From the NCBI GenBank assembly GCA_029260015.1, contig JAJDEB010000017.1, forward strand, positions 26,283 to 90,282: a DNA stretch of 64,000 nt. The letters are read 5' to 3'. The stretch's first letter is position 1. Each line of letters begins with the position of its first letter. The notes below the pieces were generated by a model. The model was not told where the DNA came from and did not search any database. It saw only the letters and a list, made by a program, of their open reading frames with translations. The translations under genes and the position numbers were made by a program. Shown here in pieces: positions 51,914 through 59,922 of the stretch. Source of the DNA: Phycisphaerae bacterium. GTDB taxonomy: Bacteria > Planctomycetota > Phycisphaerae > UBA1845.

Positions 51914-53056
51914 GTGAATGATTCGCAAACAAACAAATTGCCCTCCAACGATTCACTGACCTATCGCCCCTGGCTGTTCTGGTTGACCGTCGTCGTGACT
52001 TTGATGTGTCTGCTCATGATCACTGCCGGCGGAATGGTCACGAGCATGGATGCCGGCGATTCCGTACCGGATTGGCCGCTGTCCTACGGTTCGCTGATGC
52101 CCAAAATGGTGGGCAACGTTTTTTGGGAACATGGTCACCGTCTGGTCGGGATGGCCCTCGGGCTCGCGACGATCGTTATGGCGTTGACGTTCGCCCGTTC
52201 CGAACCGCGCAAATGGGTTCGCAAGCTGGGTTACCTCGCGTTGATTGCCGTCTGTCTGCAGGGGCTTCTCGGCGGATTTCGCGTCAAGCTGGTTTCAAGT
52301 CCGTGGGTTCAAGAAAAGATTTTCACTGATCCGACCGGTGCAGATGTCGAAAAATTTCGCGTTGTCGTGGCGATGGTGCATACGACGTTGGCGCAATGTG
52401 TGCTGTGTTTGTTTGCTGTGATTGCGCTCGTCACATCGCGGCATTGGATCTATGCGACGATGGGCAACTTCTGCCGCGCATGTGGTTACGACTTGCGCGG
52501 CGCAACCGTTCGCAATGACGGAAGCGATCCACCTTGCCCGGAATGCGGACTGTCTGGCACACATAGCCTCGTCCCCAAAGCGATCGCCAAGGTGCCCAAG
52601 CTTGCCTTGGTTACGGCAATTACTGTTGTGATTCAACTCTTGCTCGGTGCGCTACGTCGTCATACCGATGGCACCATCATCCTTCATGCGGTCGGCGCGT
52701 TTGTGGTTGCGGTTCATGTGATCGCACTATCGCGCAAAATCCTGGTTCATTGTTCCCAGTGTCGCATGATGGTTCGGTTGGCTGTCGTGTTGCTTGCGGC
52801 GCTCGCGATTCAGTTGGGACTCGGATTGGGGTCGTGGCTTTTGACGAGTGCTGCGATTGAATCGGGTGGGGCGCCGAACATCATCGGTAGTACGGAGTGG
52901 GCCAGTGCTTTGATCAGTGCCCATGTGGCTATTGGTGCGATCATGCTGGCTGGCTGCGTTCTGCTTATTGTTGAAGGACGCCGCGTGGCAAAGGGTTCCA
53001 ATGGCGGACCGACAATTCCTGCCGGCGCGATTCCTGGAAGTGTGGTGACCGCATGA
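51914..53056 (+). CDS. ctaA: Heme A synthase (CtaA/COX15) with zinc-ribbon insertion
   Basis: Converts heme O to heme A by oxidising the C8 methyl group. The protein is about 380 aa with eight helices in two four-helix halves. Heme and substrate His residues are in HGHRLVGMALG, MVHTTLAQ, LHAVGAFVVAVHV and SAHVAIGAIMLAG. Between the halves lies FCRACGYDLRG ... DPPCPECG (Cys187, 190, 208, 211), a four-Cys zinc-ribbon-like insert on the cytoplasmic side that CtaA proteins normally lack. GTG 51914 is the most plausible start (MNDSQTNK); an in-frame GTG at 51812 would add 34 residues. It overlaps ctaB by ATGA. Confidence 0.9.
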   Translation: MNDSQTNKLPSNDSLTYRPWLFWLTVVVTLMCLLMITAGGMVTSMDAGDSVPDWPLSYGSLMPKMVGNVFWEHGHRLVGMALGLATIVMALTFARSEPRKWVRKLGYLALIAVCLQGLLGGFRVKLVSSPWVQEKIFTDPTGADVEKFRVVVAMVHTTLAQCVLCLFAVIALVTSRHWIYATMGNFCRACGYDLRGATVRNDGSDPPCPECGLSGTHSLVPKAIAKVPKLALVTAITVVIQLLLGALRRHTDGTIILHAVGAFVVAVHVIALSRKILVHCSQCRMMVRLAVVLLAALAIQLGLGLGSWLLTSAAIESGGAPNIIGSTEWASALISAHVAIGAIMLAGCVLLIVEGRRVAKGSNGGPTIPAGAIPGSVVTA

Positions 53057-53955
53057 GTACCGCACCTCGTGAAATCTGCGTCCCGACGCGAACGTGGTCG
53101 GCGTATCTCGAACTAACCAAACCACGACTCAGTTCGCTTGTGCTGTTTACCGCGCTCGTCGGATTCATTGCGGGTGCGGATCGCGCGATTGATATTTCGG
53201 TGGTGCTTCATTTGCTGCTTGGGACGACGCTCGTCGCCGGTGGTGCCAACGCATTAAATCAAGTCGTCGAACGTGAGTTCGACGCCCAGATGGTCCGCAC
53301 TCGCAATCGGCCACTTCCCTCGGGACGGTTGAATCCGGTTGAAGCGCTTCGTTTTGCCGTGGTGATTTCGATCATCGGTACGACTGAACTCCTCGTTGGC
53401 GTTAATCTGATTGCGGCGTGTTTTGGCGCGTTGGCATTGGGTCTGTACGTCTTCGTGTATACTCCGCTCAAGCGCATCACGATTCACAACACGCTGGTGG
53501 GCGCTGTCGTCGGGGCAATTCCACCGATGATGGGATGGGTGGCTGCCCGTGGCGAAGTGGGTGTCGGCGGATGGTTGCTCGCGGCGATTCTGTTCGTATG
53601 GCAACTGCCACATTTCTTTTCGATCGCCTGGATTTATCGCGACGATTACCGAAGCGGTGGGTTCCGAATGCTCAGCGTTGCCGACGGGACGGGTTTGATG
53701 ACCCGCATCCAAATTGGACTCCTGGCGATGCTGTTGATCCCCGTCAGTCTGATGCCCTCTGTTTGGGGTTTGACGGGACGGTTTTATTTTAACGCAGCCT
53801 TCTTCATCGGAATCGCGTATCTGGCATTTTGCCTGTGGCGCAGGCCTTCGGTCGATTATCAAAACAACGGACTGTCTGCCGCTCGGCGGGCATTTCTTGC
53901 ATCCGTCATTTACCTGCCAACGTTGTTGACTCTCTACATGGTCGATAAGCTTTAA
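53053..53955 (+). CDS. ctaB: Protoheme IX farnesyltransferase (heme O synthase)
   Basis: A 300-aa UbiA-family prenyltransferase that adds a farnesyl group to heme B to make heme O for CtaA. The two Asp-rich motifs are clear: NQVVEREFDAQMVRTRNRPLPSG and the second region IYRDDYRSGGFRML, with YTPLKRITIHNTLVGAVVGAIPP between them. Its ATG overlaps the ctaA stop. Confidence 0.95.
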   Translation: MSTAPREICVPTRTWSAYLELTKPRLSSLVLFTALVGFIAGADRAIDISVVLHLLLGTTLVAGGANALNQVVEREFDAQMVRTRNRPLPSGRLNPVEALRFAVVISIIGTTELLVGVNLIAACFGALALGLYVFVYTPLKRITIHNTLVGAVVGAIPPMMGWVAARGEVGVGGWLLAAILFVWQLPHFFSIAWIYRDDYRSGGFRMLSVADGTGLMTRIQIGLLAMLLIPVSLMPSVWGLTGRFYFNAAFFIGIAYLAFCLWRRPSVDYQNNGLSAARRAFLASVIYLPTLLTLYMVDKL

Positions 53956-54007
53956 CCGCCAGGCGGTTGGAGTTGTTTTCTGCGTTTGACCACGGAGCGG
54001 TACGCGC

Positions 54008-54943
54008 ATGAGCGATTGGGCCATCGAAGTTTCTGACCTCACCAAATCGTTCGGTGATCGCCGCGCGCTCGATCGCGTGGACCTCGATGTCGAGTCGAAA
54101 CACATCGCGGCGCTGCTGGGGCCCAACGGTGGCGGTAAGACGACACTCTTTCGCATATTGGCCACGCTGCTATCACCGGATTCGGGGAGCGTGCGCATTT
54201 GCGGTTTCGATCCAGTCACAGCACCCGATCGCGTTCGGCGGGTGGTCGGTGTGGTGTTTCAATCGCCAAGTCTGGATAAGAAGCTTACTGCGGCTGAGAA
54301 CCTCCGACACCATGGCCACCTGTTCGGCATGCGCGGGCGAAGCCTGGAGCGCCGTATCGGTGTGATGCTGGAGCGCTTCAACATCGACGATCGGGCCAAC
54401 GATTGTGTCGAGACACTTTCGGGCGGACTTGCGCGGCGGGTGGAAATCGCCAAGGGGATGCTACCGGGCCCGAATGTGCTCTTGCTCGATGAACCGAGTA
54501 CCGGGCTCGACCCGGTCGCGCGGTTGGACCTTTGGCGACAACTCGACGATGTCAGAAAGTCCGAAGGGGTGGCTGTTCTGATGACGACGCATATTCTCGA
54601 CGAAGCCGAGCGCTGCGACCGCGTCACGATTCTGGATGCAGGTCGCGTCGTCGCTGCGGATACACCGTCGGCGCTGAAGGGACAGGTCGGTGGTGAGGTC
54701 ATTCGCATCGATACCGACGAGCCGCAAGCGATCGTTGATCGGGTTCGCCAGGAGTTGAACTTGTCGGCTGACGTGGTGGGTCGAACGGTTCGGATCGAAT
54801 CGCCGCAAGGGGCGGAGTTGATCCCGAAGTTAGCCGCGGTGCTGAGCGATCAGGTGCAAACGATTACCTTAGGGCACCCGACGTTGGAGGATGTTTTTAT
54901 TCAAAAAACGGGACGGAGTTTCGATCGGGAGAGCGAGCAATGA
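54008..54943 (+). CDS. ABC transporter ATP-binding protein
   Basis: A 311-aa ABC-2 type exporter ATPase. Walker A LGPNGGGKTT, Q-loop region VFQSPSLDKKLTA, signature LSGGLARRVEIAKG, Walker B VLLLDEPSTGLDP and switch His in TTHILDEAE are intact. A C-terminal domain of about 90 residues resembles DrrA/CcmA-like exporters. Its position inside the oxidase operon, next to ctaB and sco, suggests export of a heme- or copper-related cofactor or an assembly role. Confidence 0.9.
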   Translation: MSDWAIEVSDLTKSFGDRRALDRVDLDVESKHIAALLGPNGGGKTTLFRILATLLSPDSGSVRICGFDPVTAPDRVRRVVGVVFQSPSLDKKLTAAENLRHHGHLFGMRGRSLERRIGVMLERFNIDDRANDCVETLSGGLARRVEIAKGMLPGPNVLLLDEPSTGLDPVARLDLWRQLDDVRKSEGVAVLMTTHILDEAERCDRVTILDAGRVVAADTPSALKGQVGGEVIRIDTDEPQAIVDRVRQELNLSADVVGRTVRIESPQGAELIPKLAAVLSDQVQTITLGHPTLEDVFIQKTGRSFDRESEQ

Positions 54944-55755
54944 ACGCAACAGTAGCCCTTCAGCGAGCGCCGGTGTCATTGGCTGTCTACTCGATGTGGC
55001 GGCGGGAATTGACCCGTTTTTGGCGGCAGAAGAGTCGTCTGTTCGGCGCGGTGGCGACGCCGCTGATCTTCTGGTTGGTGCTGGGGGCTGGTTTCGGGCG
55101 ATCGTTCAGTTCGTCCGTAGCCACGACGGACACGAGTTATCTTGAGTATTTCTTTCCCGGAACAGTCGTGTTGGCCGTATTGTTCACGGCGATCTATTCG
55201 ACGATTTCGGTGATCGAAGATCGGCAGGAAGGATTCCTTCAAGGGGTGATGGTTGCACCAGTGTCACGAGGTGGCATTGTTGCTGGCAAGATGCTCGGCG
55301 CGACGACCCTTGCGATTGCCCAGGGCATCTTGATGCTGTTGGTGGCGCCGATTCTGGGCATACCGTGTTCACCCTTGTCACTTGCGTATGCGCTGTTGGC
55401 TCTTTTCGGTGTGGCGTTTGGGCTTTCCGGTCTGGGGTTGATGATTGCCTGGACAATGGACTCGACGTCGGGTTTTCATGCGATTATGAATCTGCTGCTG
55501 ATGCCCATGTGGTTGTTGTCGGGGGCCGTTTTTCCGATCAGTGAAGCCCACCCAATCATCAAAGTGTTGATGTATGCCAATCCGCTGACCTATGGTGTCA
55601 GCGCGTTTCGATTCGGGCTGTATCACAATGCCGAAACGCCACCGACACCTGCGGCTCCAATCACTGCGTGCATCTTGGTGACGGCGTTATTTGCGTTGGC
55701 GATGGTGATGGGGTCCATCCGGTTGGCGAACCGAACAAGTCGCAACGGTCGATAG
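54940..55755 (+). CDS. ABC-2 type transporter permease
   Basis: A 271-aa permease with six helices, starting by ATGA overlap with the ATPase gene. The ABC-2 pattern is present: WRRELTRFWRQKSRLFGAV at the N-terminus, YSTISVIEDRQEGFLQGVMVAP and a C-terminal ANPLTYGVSAFR. The pair forms a complete homodimeric exporter. Confidence 0.9.
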   Translation: MNATVALQRAPVSLAVYSMWRRELTRFWRQKSRLFGAVATPLIFWLVLGAGFGRSFSSSVATTDTSYLEYFFPGTVVLAVLFTAIYSTISVIEDRQEGFLQGVMVAPVSRGGIVAGKMLGATTLAIAQGILMLLVAPILGIPCSPLSLAYALLALFGVAFGLSGLGLMIAWTMDSTSGFHAIMNLLLMPMWLLSGAVFPISEAHPIIKVLMYANPLTYGVSAFRFGLYHNAETPPTPAAPITACILVTALFALAMVMGSIRLANRTSRNGR

Positions 55756-55757
55756 TC

Positions 55758-56459
55758 ATGAACCGCATCGAATCAGATTCACAAATTGAATCCATACCTG
55801 CCGGCGATCATGTGACCGTGTCGTCGCCGCAGTACGCCTTCTGGTGGGGATTGATTCTGCTGCTGATCGGTGGTGTGTTGGGTGCCGGTCTGATGAGCGC
55901 AATTCAGCCGACGCGTACCATCGTCGCAAAGCGTACCGGACCGCTACAGGTGTATGGCGAGATTTCGAATTTCAAACTGACCGAGCGTAACGGCGATGAA
56001 GTTTCCGGTGACGATCTGATGGGTCGGGTGTGGATCGCAGATTTCTTTTTCACTTCGTGCGCCGGGATCTGCCCCATCATGAGTAGCGCGATGGAGCGGA
56101 TTCAGTCGCGGCTAGAAGGTGTTGACGAAGTCACGCTCGTGTCGATCAGCGTGGACCCGGAGCGCGACACGCCCCAGCGGTTGCAACAGTACGCAAAGCG
56201 CTACAATGCCGACGAAAACGGTTGGTGGTTTTTGACTGGTGACAAGCGCGTGATCTATCAACTGTCGCAGGATAGTTTTCGTTTGAGCGTCGAAGAAACC
56301 CCGCCCGACAAACGCGGGCCGGAAGTCGAGGACGTGCTACACAGCAGCAAGTTTGTTCTGCTCGATCGCCAGTCGCGCATTCGTGGGTATTACGATGGCG
56401 ACGACAAGGATGACCTCGACCTTCTCGTTGCCGATGTGAAGGAACTTCTCAAAGAATAA
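55758..56459 (+). CDS. SCO1/SenC copper chaperone
   Basis: A 233-aa thioredoxin-fold protein anchored by one helix (about 30-48). It has the copper-binding CAGIC (Cys101, Cys105) and the His in DVLHSSKF (His195), the three ligands needed for CuA delivery to subunit II. ISVDPERDTP is typical of the family. It begins two bases after the permease stop. Confidence 0.93.
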   Translation: MNRIESDSQIESIPAGDHVTVSSPQYAFWWGLILLLIGGVLGAGLMSAIQPTRTIVAKRTGPLQVYGEISNFKLTERNGDEVSGDDLMGRVWIADFFFTSCAGICPIMSSAMERIQSRLEGVDEVTLVSISVDPERDTPQRLQQYAKRYNADENGWWFLTGDKRVIYQLSQDSFRLSVEETPPDKRGPEVEDVLHSSKFVLLDRQSRIRGYYDGDDKDDLDLLVADVKELLKE

Positions 56460-56497
56460 TTCGGTACAGTACAAATCCAAAGATTCCAGGATTCCCG

Positions 56498-56917
56498 ATG
56501 CAGATTTCCGATTTACCTCATCTAAACGTGTCGCTCAACGCGCTATCAGCCGTGTTGTTGTCGGTTGGATATTGGGCGATCAAGACCCGCCGGATCTCGC
56601 TTCACAAAGGTTGCATGATCGCCGCGATGGTCGTTGCGGGAGCGTTCCTGATCAGTTATGTGATCTATCACACGGCGATCGGTGGCGGCAAGAAATATAC
56701 TGGTGACGGGTTTCTGCGCACAGTCTACTTCACAATCCTAATCCCGCATGTGGTGTTAGCCGCTGTCAACTTACCGATGGTGATTGTGACCGCCAAGCGT
56801 GCGCTTAAGGGAGACTTCGAGCGGCACAAGAAAATCGCCCGCATCACTCTTCCGATGTGGCTGTTCGTTTCCGTATCCGGTGTAGTCGTCTACCTGATGC
56901 TGTATGTCTGGATGTAA
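56498..56917 (+). CDS. DUF420 membrane protein (CtaM/YozB-like)
   Basis: A 139-aa protein with four helices and the family's histidines in SLHKGCMI, YVIYHTAIGG and LIPHVVLAAVN. DUF420 proteins of Firmicutes (CtaM) are needed for aa3 oxidase activity, which fits its place at the end of this oxidase operon. Confidence 0.85.
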   Translation: MQISDLPHLNVSLNALSAVLLSVGYWAIKTRRISLHKGCMIAAMVVAGAFLISYVIYHTAIGGGKKYTGDGFLRTVYFTILIPHVVLAAVNLPMVIVTAKRALKGDFERHKKIARITLPMWLFVSVSGVVVYLMLYVWM

Positions 56918-56922
56918 GGCGT

Positions 56923-57375
56923 TTACTGCTCCCAAATCAAACCAGCAGCTTTGAGCACATCGGTCAGGCCATTCACATCCCGATCGTCAAACGCCCCGAT
57001 GTCAAAGCTATCCAGATCCAAAACCGCATACGATCGTCTATCTGCATCGATCAATGGCAAAACCACTTCGCTTTGGTCACGCGGATCGCAAGCCACATAT
57101 GATTCGCCGAGTTCACGCACGTCGCGGACGACCAGCGGTTTTCCCGACGTGAACACTTGGCCGCACGCGCCGTGCAGACCGATCGGCGAACATGCAGGTT
57201 TGTTGCGCGACGGGCCGAGGACAAGTTCGTTCGAGTCGTTCGGCAGATAAAACCCCACCCACGACACACCGGTCGGTGCGAGTCTGTCCCATAGAACGTC
57301 GGCCACCTGGCGCATGCGTTCTTCAACCGTTCCCACGTCAGAAAGAACTTTTGTGATCGATTCGTAGTCCCGCAC
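56923..57375 (-). CDS. msrC: Free methionine-R-sulfoxide reductase (GAF domain)
   Basis: A 150-aa GAF-fold enzyme that reduces free methionine-R-sulfoxide. VSWVGFYLPND, ELVLGP, KPACSPI, GACGQVF and SYVACDPRDQSEVVLPL match fRMsr proteins, with the three redox cysteines present (Cys62, Cys71, Cys96) and VLDLDS in the final strand. The GTG start at 57375 overlaps the stop of the upstream lipoprotein gene (TAGTG), so the two are coupled. It converges on the cox operon with only five bases between. Confidence 0.9.
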   Translation of the reverse strand: MRDYESITKVLSDVGTVEERMRQVADVLWDRLAPTGVSWVGFYLPNDSNELVLGPSRNKPACSPIGLHGACGQVFTSGKPLVVRDVRELGESYVACDPRDQSEVVLPLIDADRRSYAVLDLDSFDIGAFDDRDVNGLTDVLKAAGLIWEQ

Positions 57376-57872
57376 TACCAAAGTTTGAAGTCCTTTTTCT
57401 TCTTTTCTTTCGGTGGGTCGTCTTTCTTGACGCGGTACATTTCAAACGACCCTTCGTCGCTACGCGATTTGTAGGTGGCGAAGCATTTGTTGGCGCCGGC
57501 TTTCCCTTTGTAGTTGTACACACCGCCGGCAAACATCCCGAGGTCTTCGGAACCTTCAAATGTCCACATGCCGCGAAGGTTCACCGCGTACAGCGTGACT
57601 GTGTGATCGAAGCGGAAGATGCCACCGAACTTCGAGCGGAATGCCGCGCGGTATGCCCCGCCATTAAGGTCGGTGATCAAGCAGCGCAGTTCGCCATTGT
57701 GCCCGTCGGCTTCACTGGTCCAGGTGCCCAGCCACCTTCCCGCAAGTTCAGACTCCGGAAAATCCTGTTGGCCGGATTCTTTCCATTTCTTGTCAAAGCC
57801 GCTACACCCACCAGCAAGAAGCACGCAGGTGAGCAGGCAAATCGTCGTTGTTGTTCTGGTGCAGTGTCTCAT
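57375..57872 (-). CDS. Lipoprotein of unknown function
   Basis: A 165-aa lipoprotein: MRHCTRTTTTICLLTCVLLAGGC with lipobox LAGGC, then a beta-rich domain with ELAGRWLGTWTSEADGHNGELR and a Lys-rich tail (PPKEKKKKDFKLW). The pattern of a strand-rich domain opening GxWxGTW recalls small lipocalin-like domains, but I cannot assign it. The open frame extends to 57962; ATG 57872 is set by the lipobox. It is coupled to msrC. Confidence 0.72.
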   Translation of the reverse strand: MRHCTRTTTTICLLTCVLLAGGCSGFDKKWKESGQQDFPESELAGRWLGTWTSEADGHNGELRCLITDLNGGAYRAAFRSKFGGIFRFDHTVTLYAVNLRGMWTFEGSEDLGMFAGGVYNYKGKAGANKCFATYKSRSDEGSFEMYRVKKDDPPKEKKKKDFKLW

Positions 57873-57927
57873 ACCCGCAAATACTAACATCGCCGCCGCG
57901 AATTTTCCGCAATCATTTTTCGCTGCG

Positions 57928-58218
57928 TCATGGCACACTGTGTGGATCAGGCGATTCTCCATGATTCGACCGAGTTAATTCGTCGAGAACTTCCTGTAAT
58001 TTGGACCTTGCGCACAGGCCCGACGCCAAGGTCACCGAAATCCGGTTGCCCCCGCTCGCCCCACGGAATATCGACAGCGATCTCGGTTCGATCCGATGCC
58101 GGGCCAATGCGTCAAAGCAGCGACTTGGAAAATCGTCGGAGGGTTCCACGGTGAAGCGGGCCCGAAAGCCAGCCGGTTCGGTTTCAATGTCGCAAAGAAG
58201 TGGTGCGATTGTGCTCAT
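57928..58218 (-). CDS. Small ACT-like protein coupled to the cystathionine enzyme gene
   Basis: A 96-aa protein whose ATG overlaps the stop of the upstream PLP-enzyme gene (ATGA). Residues about 17-85 (FRARFTVEPSDDFPSRCFDALARHRIEPRSLSI... then ISVTLASG) have the alternating strand-helix-strand pattern of ACT domains, such as the small acetolactate synthase subunit. An amino-acid-sensing role for the adjacent enzyme is a reasonable inference but the domain assignment rests on pattern only. Confidence 0.6.
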   Translation of the reverse strand: MSTIAPLLCDIETEPAGFRARFTVEPSDDFPSRCFDALARHRIEPRSLSIFRGASGGNRISVTLASGLCARSKLQEVLDELTRSNHGESPDPHSVP

Positions 58219-59408
58219 GCCAACACCTCCTCAGCCACCGGAGCGGTTGCCTTAGTCTTCGTGACTGCATCGAGCGCCGTGGTCAGGTCAGCGAGCAAGT
58301 CGTCGACGTCTTCCAGGCCGACGGACAAGCGAATCAGGCCATCACCCAGGCCATTCTTGCGGCGCACTTCCGGTTCGACTGCCGCATGCGTCATCGTCGG
58401 CGGATGGCACCAGAGCGAACATACGCCACCGAGGCTTTCAGCCAGCGTCCAGATGCCGGCGCTGGCGGCGAATTCTTTGACAGCGTCCAGTCCGCCGCGA
58501 AGGTCGAATGAAATGATGCCTCCGAAATCATTCATCTGGTCGGCAGCGACAGCGTGCTGCGGATGGTCGGCAAGTCCGGGGAAGTAAACGCGCTCGACGT
58601 TCGGGTGCGAGGTGAGCTTTTCGGCAATGCGTCGGGCGCTATCACAGTGGCGTTTCATGCGCAATTCGAGCGTCTTGATACCGCGTTGAATCAGGAAGCA
58701 ATCCTGCGGACCGGGAACTGCTCCGACCGTATTTTGAAAGAACCGTAAGTCTTCATACAACTCATCTGAATTCGTAACGACAGCCCCACCCAACACGTCG
58801 CTGTGCCCGTTGAGATACTTCGTCGTCGAGTGAACGACGATGTCCGCCCCCAGCTTGAGCGGGTTTTGCAGGTAGGGCGTGGCGAAGGTGTTATCCACTA
58901 CGCAGAGCGCGCCCGCTCGTCGCGCGACGGCTGCTCCGGCGCGGATGTCGGTGATACGCAGCAGCGGATTCGACGGCGTTTCCAACCAGACGATGCGGGT
59001 GTTCGGTTGAATGGCGGCTGTGATGTTATCTGCGTCGGTTGCATCGACGAAAGTGAATTCGATGCCCAGTTTGGCGTAGAGCTTCGTGAAGATTCGGTAG
59101 GCTCCACCGTACAAATCGTTGCAGGCGATAACATGATCGCCAGCGCTTAGAAGGTTCAAAACATTGTTGATCGCGGACATTCCGCTGGAAAAGCAGAGGG
59201 CGTAAACGGCGTCTTCGAGTGCGGCGATGTTGCGCTCGAGGGCGTCGCGCGAGGGGTTTCCGGTGCGGCTATAACAGTATGCAGGGTTCCCGCCGACCTC
59301 GTGTTGGCCGTAAGTCGAAGTCTGGTAGATCGGCGGGATAATTGCACCGCTCGTCTGGTCGTGTTCCTGTCCGGCATGAATGGCTCGGGTGCTGAATGCA
59401 GTGGCCAT
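58215..59408 (-). CDS. Cys/Met metabolism PLP enzyme (cystathionine gamma-synthase/lyase family)
   Basis: A 397-aa PLP-dependent transsulfuration enzyme. FSTRAIHAGQEHD at the start, YCYSRTGNPSRDALE, SSGMSAINNVLNLLSAGDHV, VVDNTFATPYLQNPL, the PLP lysine in HSTTKYLNGHSDVLGG and SVGLEDVDDLLADL at the end are all family hallmarks. Sequence alone does not separate cystathionine gamma-synthase from beta- or gamma-lyase. GGAG lies about 10 nt before ATG 59408 and is partly inside a strong stem in the leader. The ACT-like gene follows by overlap. Confidence 0.92.
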   Translation of the reverse strand: MATAFSTRAIHAGQEHDQTSGAIIPPIYQTSTYGQHEVGGNPAYCYSRTGNPSRDALERNIAALEDAVYALCFSSGMSAINNVLNLLSAGDHVIACNDLYGGAYRIFTKLYAKLGIEFTFVDATDADNITAAIQPNTRIVWLETPSNPLLRITDIRAGAAVARRAGALCVVDNTFATPYLQNPLKLGADIVVHSTTKYLNGHSDVLGGAVVTNSDELYEDLRFFQNTVGAVPGPQDCFLIQRGIKTLELRMKRHCDSARRIAEKLTSHPNVERVYFPGLADHPQHAVAADQMNDFGGIISFDLRGGLDAVKEFAASAGIWTLAESLGGVCSLWCHPPTMTHAAVEPEVRRKNGLGDGLIRLSVGLEDVDDLLADLTTALDAVTKTKATAPVAEEVLA

Positions 59409-59420
59409 GATGTTGTATCT

Positions 59421-59499
59421 CCGTGCTTGGGTAATTCTCGTTAATTCGATATTTGTTGGGTAATGGGTCGTAGTTCGAGCAGGTATTGCCCAAGCACGG
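59421..59499 (-). promoter_or_regulatory. Leader stem-loop overlapping the ribosome site of the cystathionine enzyme gene
   Basis: In the mRNA a 5' arm (59499-59485, CCGTGCTTGGGCAAT) pairs over 15 positions (one wobble) with a 3' arm (59435-59421) around a 49-nt loop. The first two bases of the GGAG ribosome site are the last of the 3' arm, so folding would hide it. I could not match it to a known methionine-pathway riboswitch. Confidence 0.55.
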
Positions 59500-59623
59500 G
59501 AGGCGACATTTGTGGCGGGATTCGTAAAGCAGCGGTGCAGTCAGCAGTGTCAGCCGAATCGGACTTACAGATCGACCATGCAGATCAACCTGAAACCACG
59601 AAATCAGCTATTGCGTTTGGATA

Positions 59624-59749
59624 TTAGGCACCGCGAAACCCGGCACAAAGGTCGTAGACCCCCGTACTCGGGCTGGGCATGATCATGCTCAGGTGAGCCT
59701 CATCCGAAGGGACGATGGCCGAATAGATTGTTTTGGTTCCGCTTTGCAT
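59624..59749 (-). CDS. Possible 41-aa small protein or leader peptide
   Basis: An ATG-started frame of 41 codons (MQSGTKTIYSAIVPSDEAHL...FRGA, stop TAA) lying about 215 nt before the cystathionine enzyme gene. The candidate promoter at 59760-59788 would start transcription only a few bases before the ATG, which implies leaderless translation. It has three Met residues in the middle and end but no Met run. It could be a leader peptide, a small protein or chance. Confidence 0.35.
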   Translation of the reverse strand: MQSGTKTIYSAIVPSDEAHLSMIMPSPSTGVYDLCAGFRGA

Positions 59750-59922
59750 GATTGTCTTATCTTTACAATCTCAAATTCGGCAAGTCAAGCCCCCATCTTC
59801 AATGGGTTTGGCTCGCCTGGATCATTTGACACTGCATATGCGGCCGCAAACGCACGTTGATTCGCCCACGCCACCGTCATTATCGTCCGGTGGGTCTGGG
59901 TGAAACGTGGGTTTATGCACGG
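59750..59922 (-). other. Region between the small ORF and the next prepilin gene
   Basis: Apart from the promoter candidate I see nothing in these bases. Confidence 0.4.
59760..59788 (-). promoter_or_regulatory. Candidate promoter for the cystathionine enzyme operon
   Basis: On the minus strand TTGACT (59788-59783), a 17-nt spacer and TAAAGA (59765-59760). The -35 matches in five of six positions. Confidence 0.45.

Noticed and set aside
59421..59788. A known SAM-I, SAM-II or SAH riboswitch in the leader of the cystathionine enzyme gene
   Set aside because: None of the conserved core sequences I know for these classes is visible; only the long stem is clear, so it is listed as an unassigned structure.
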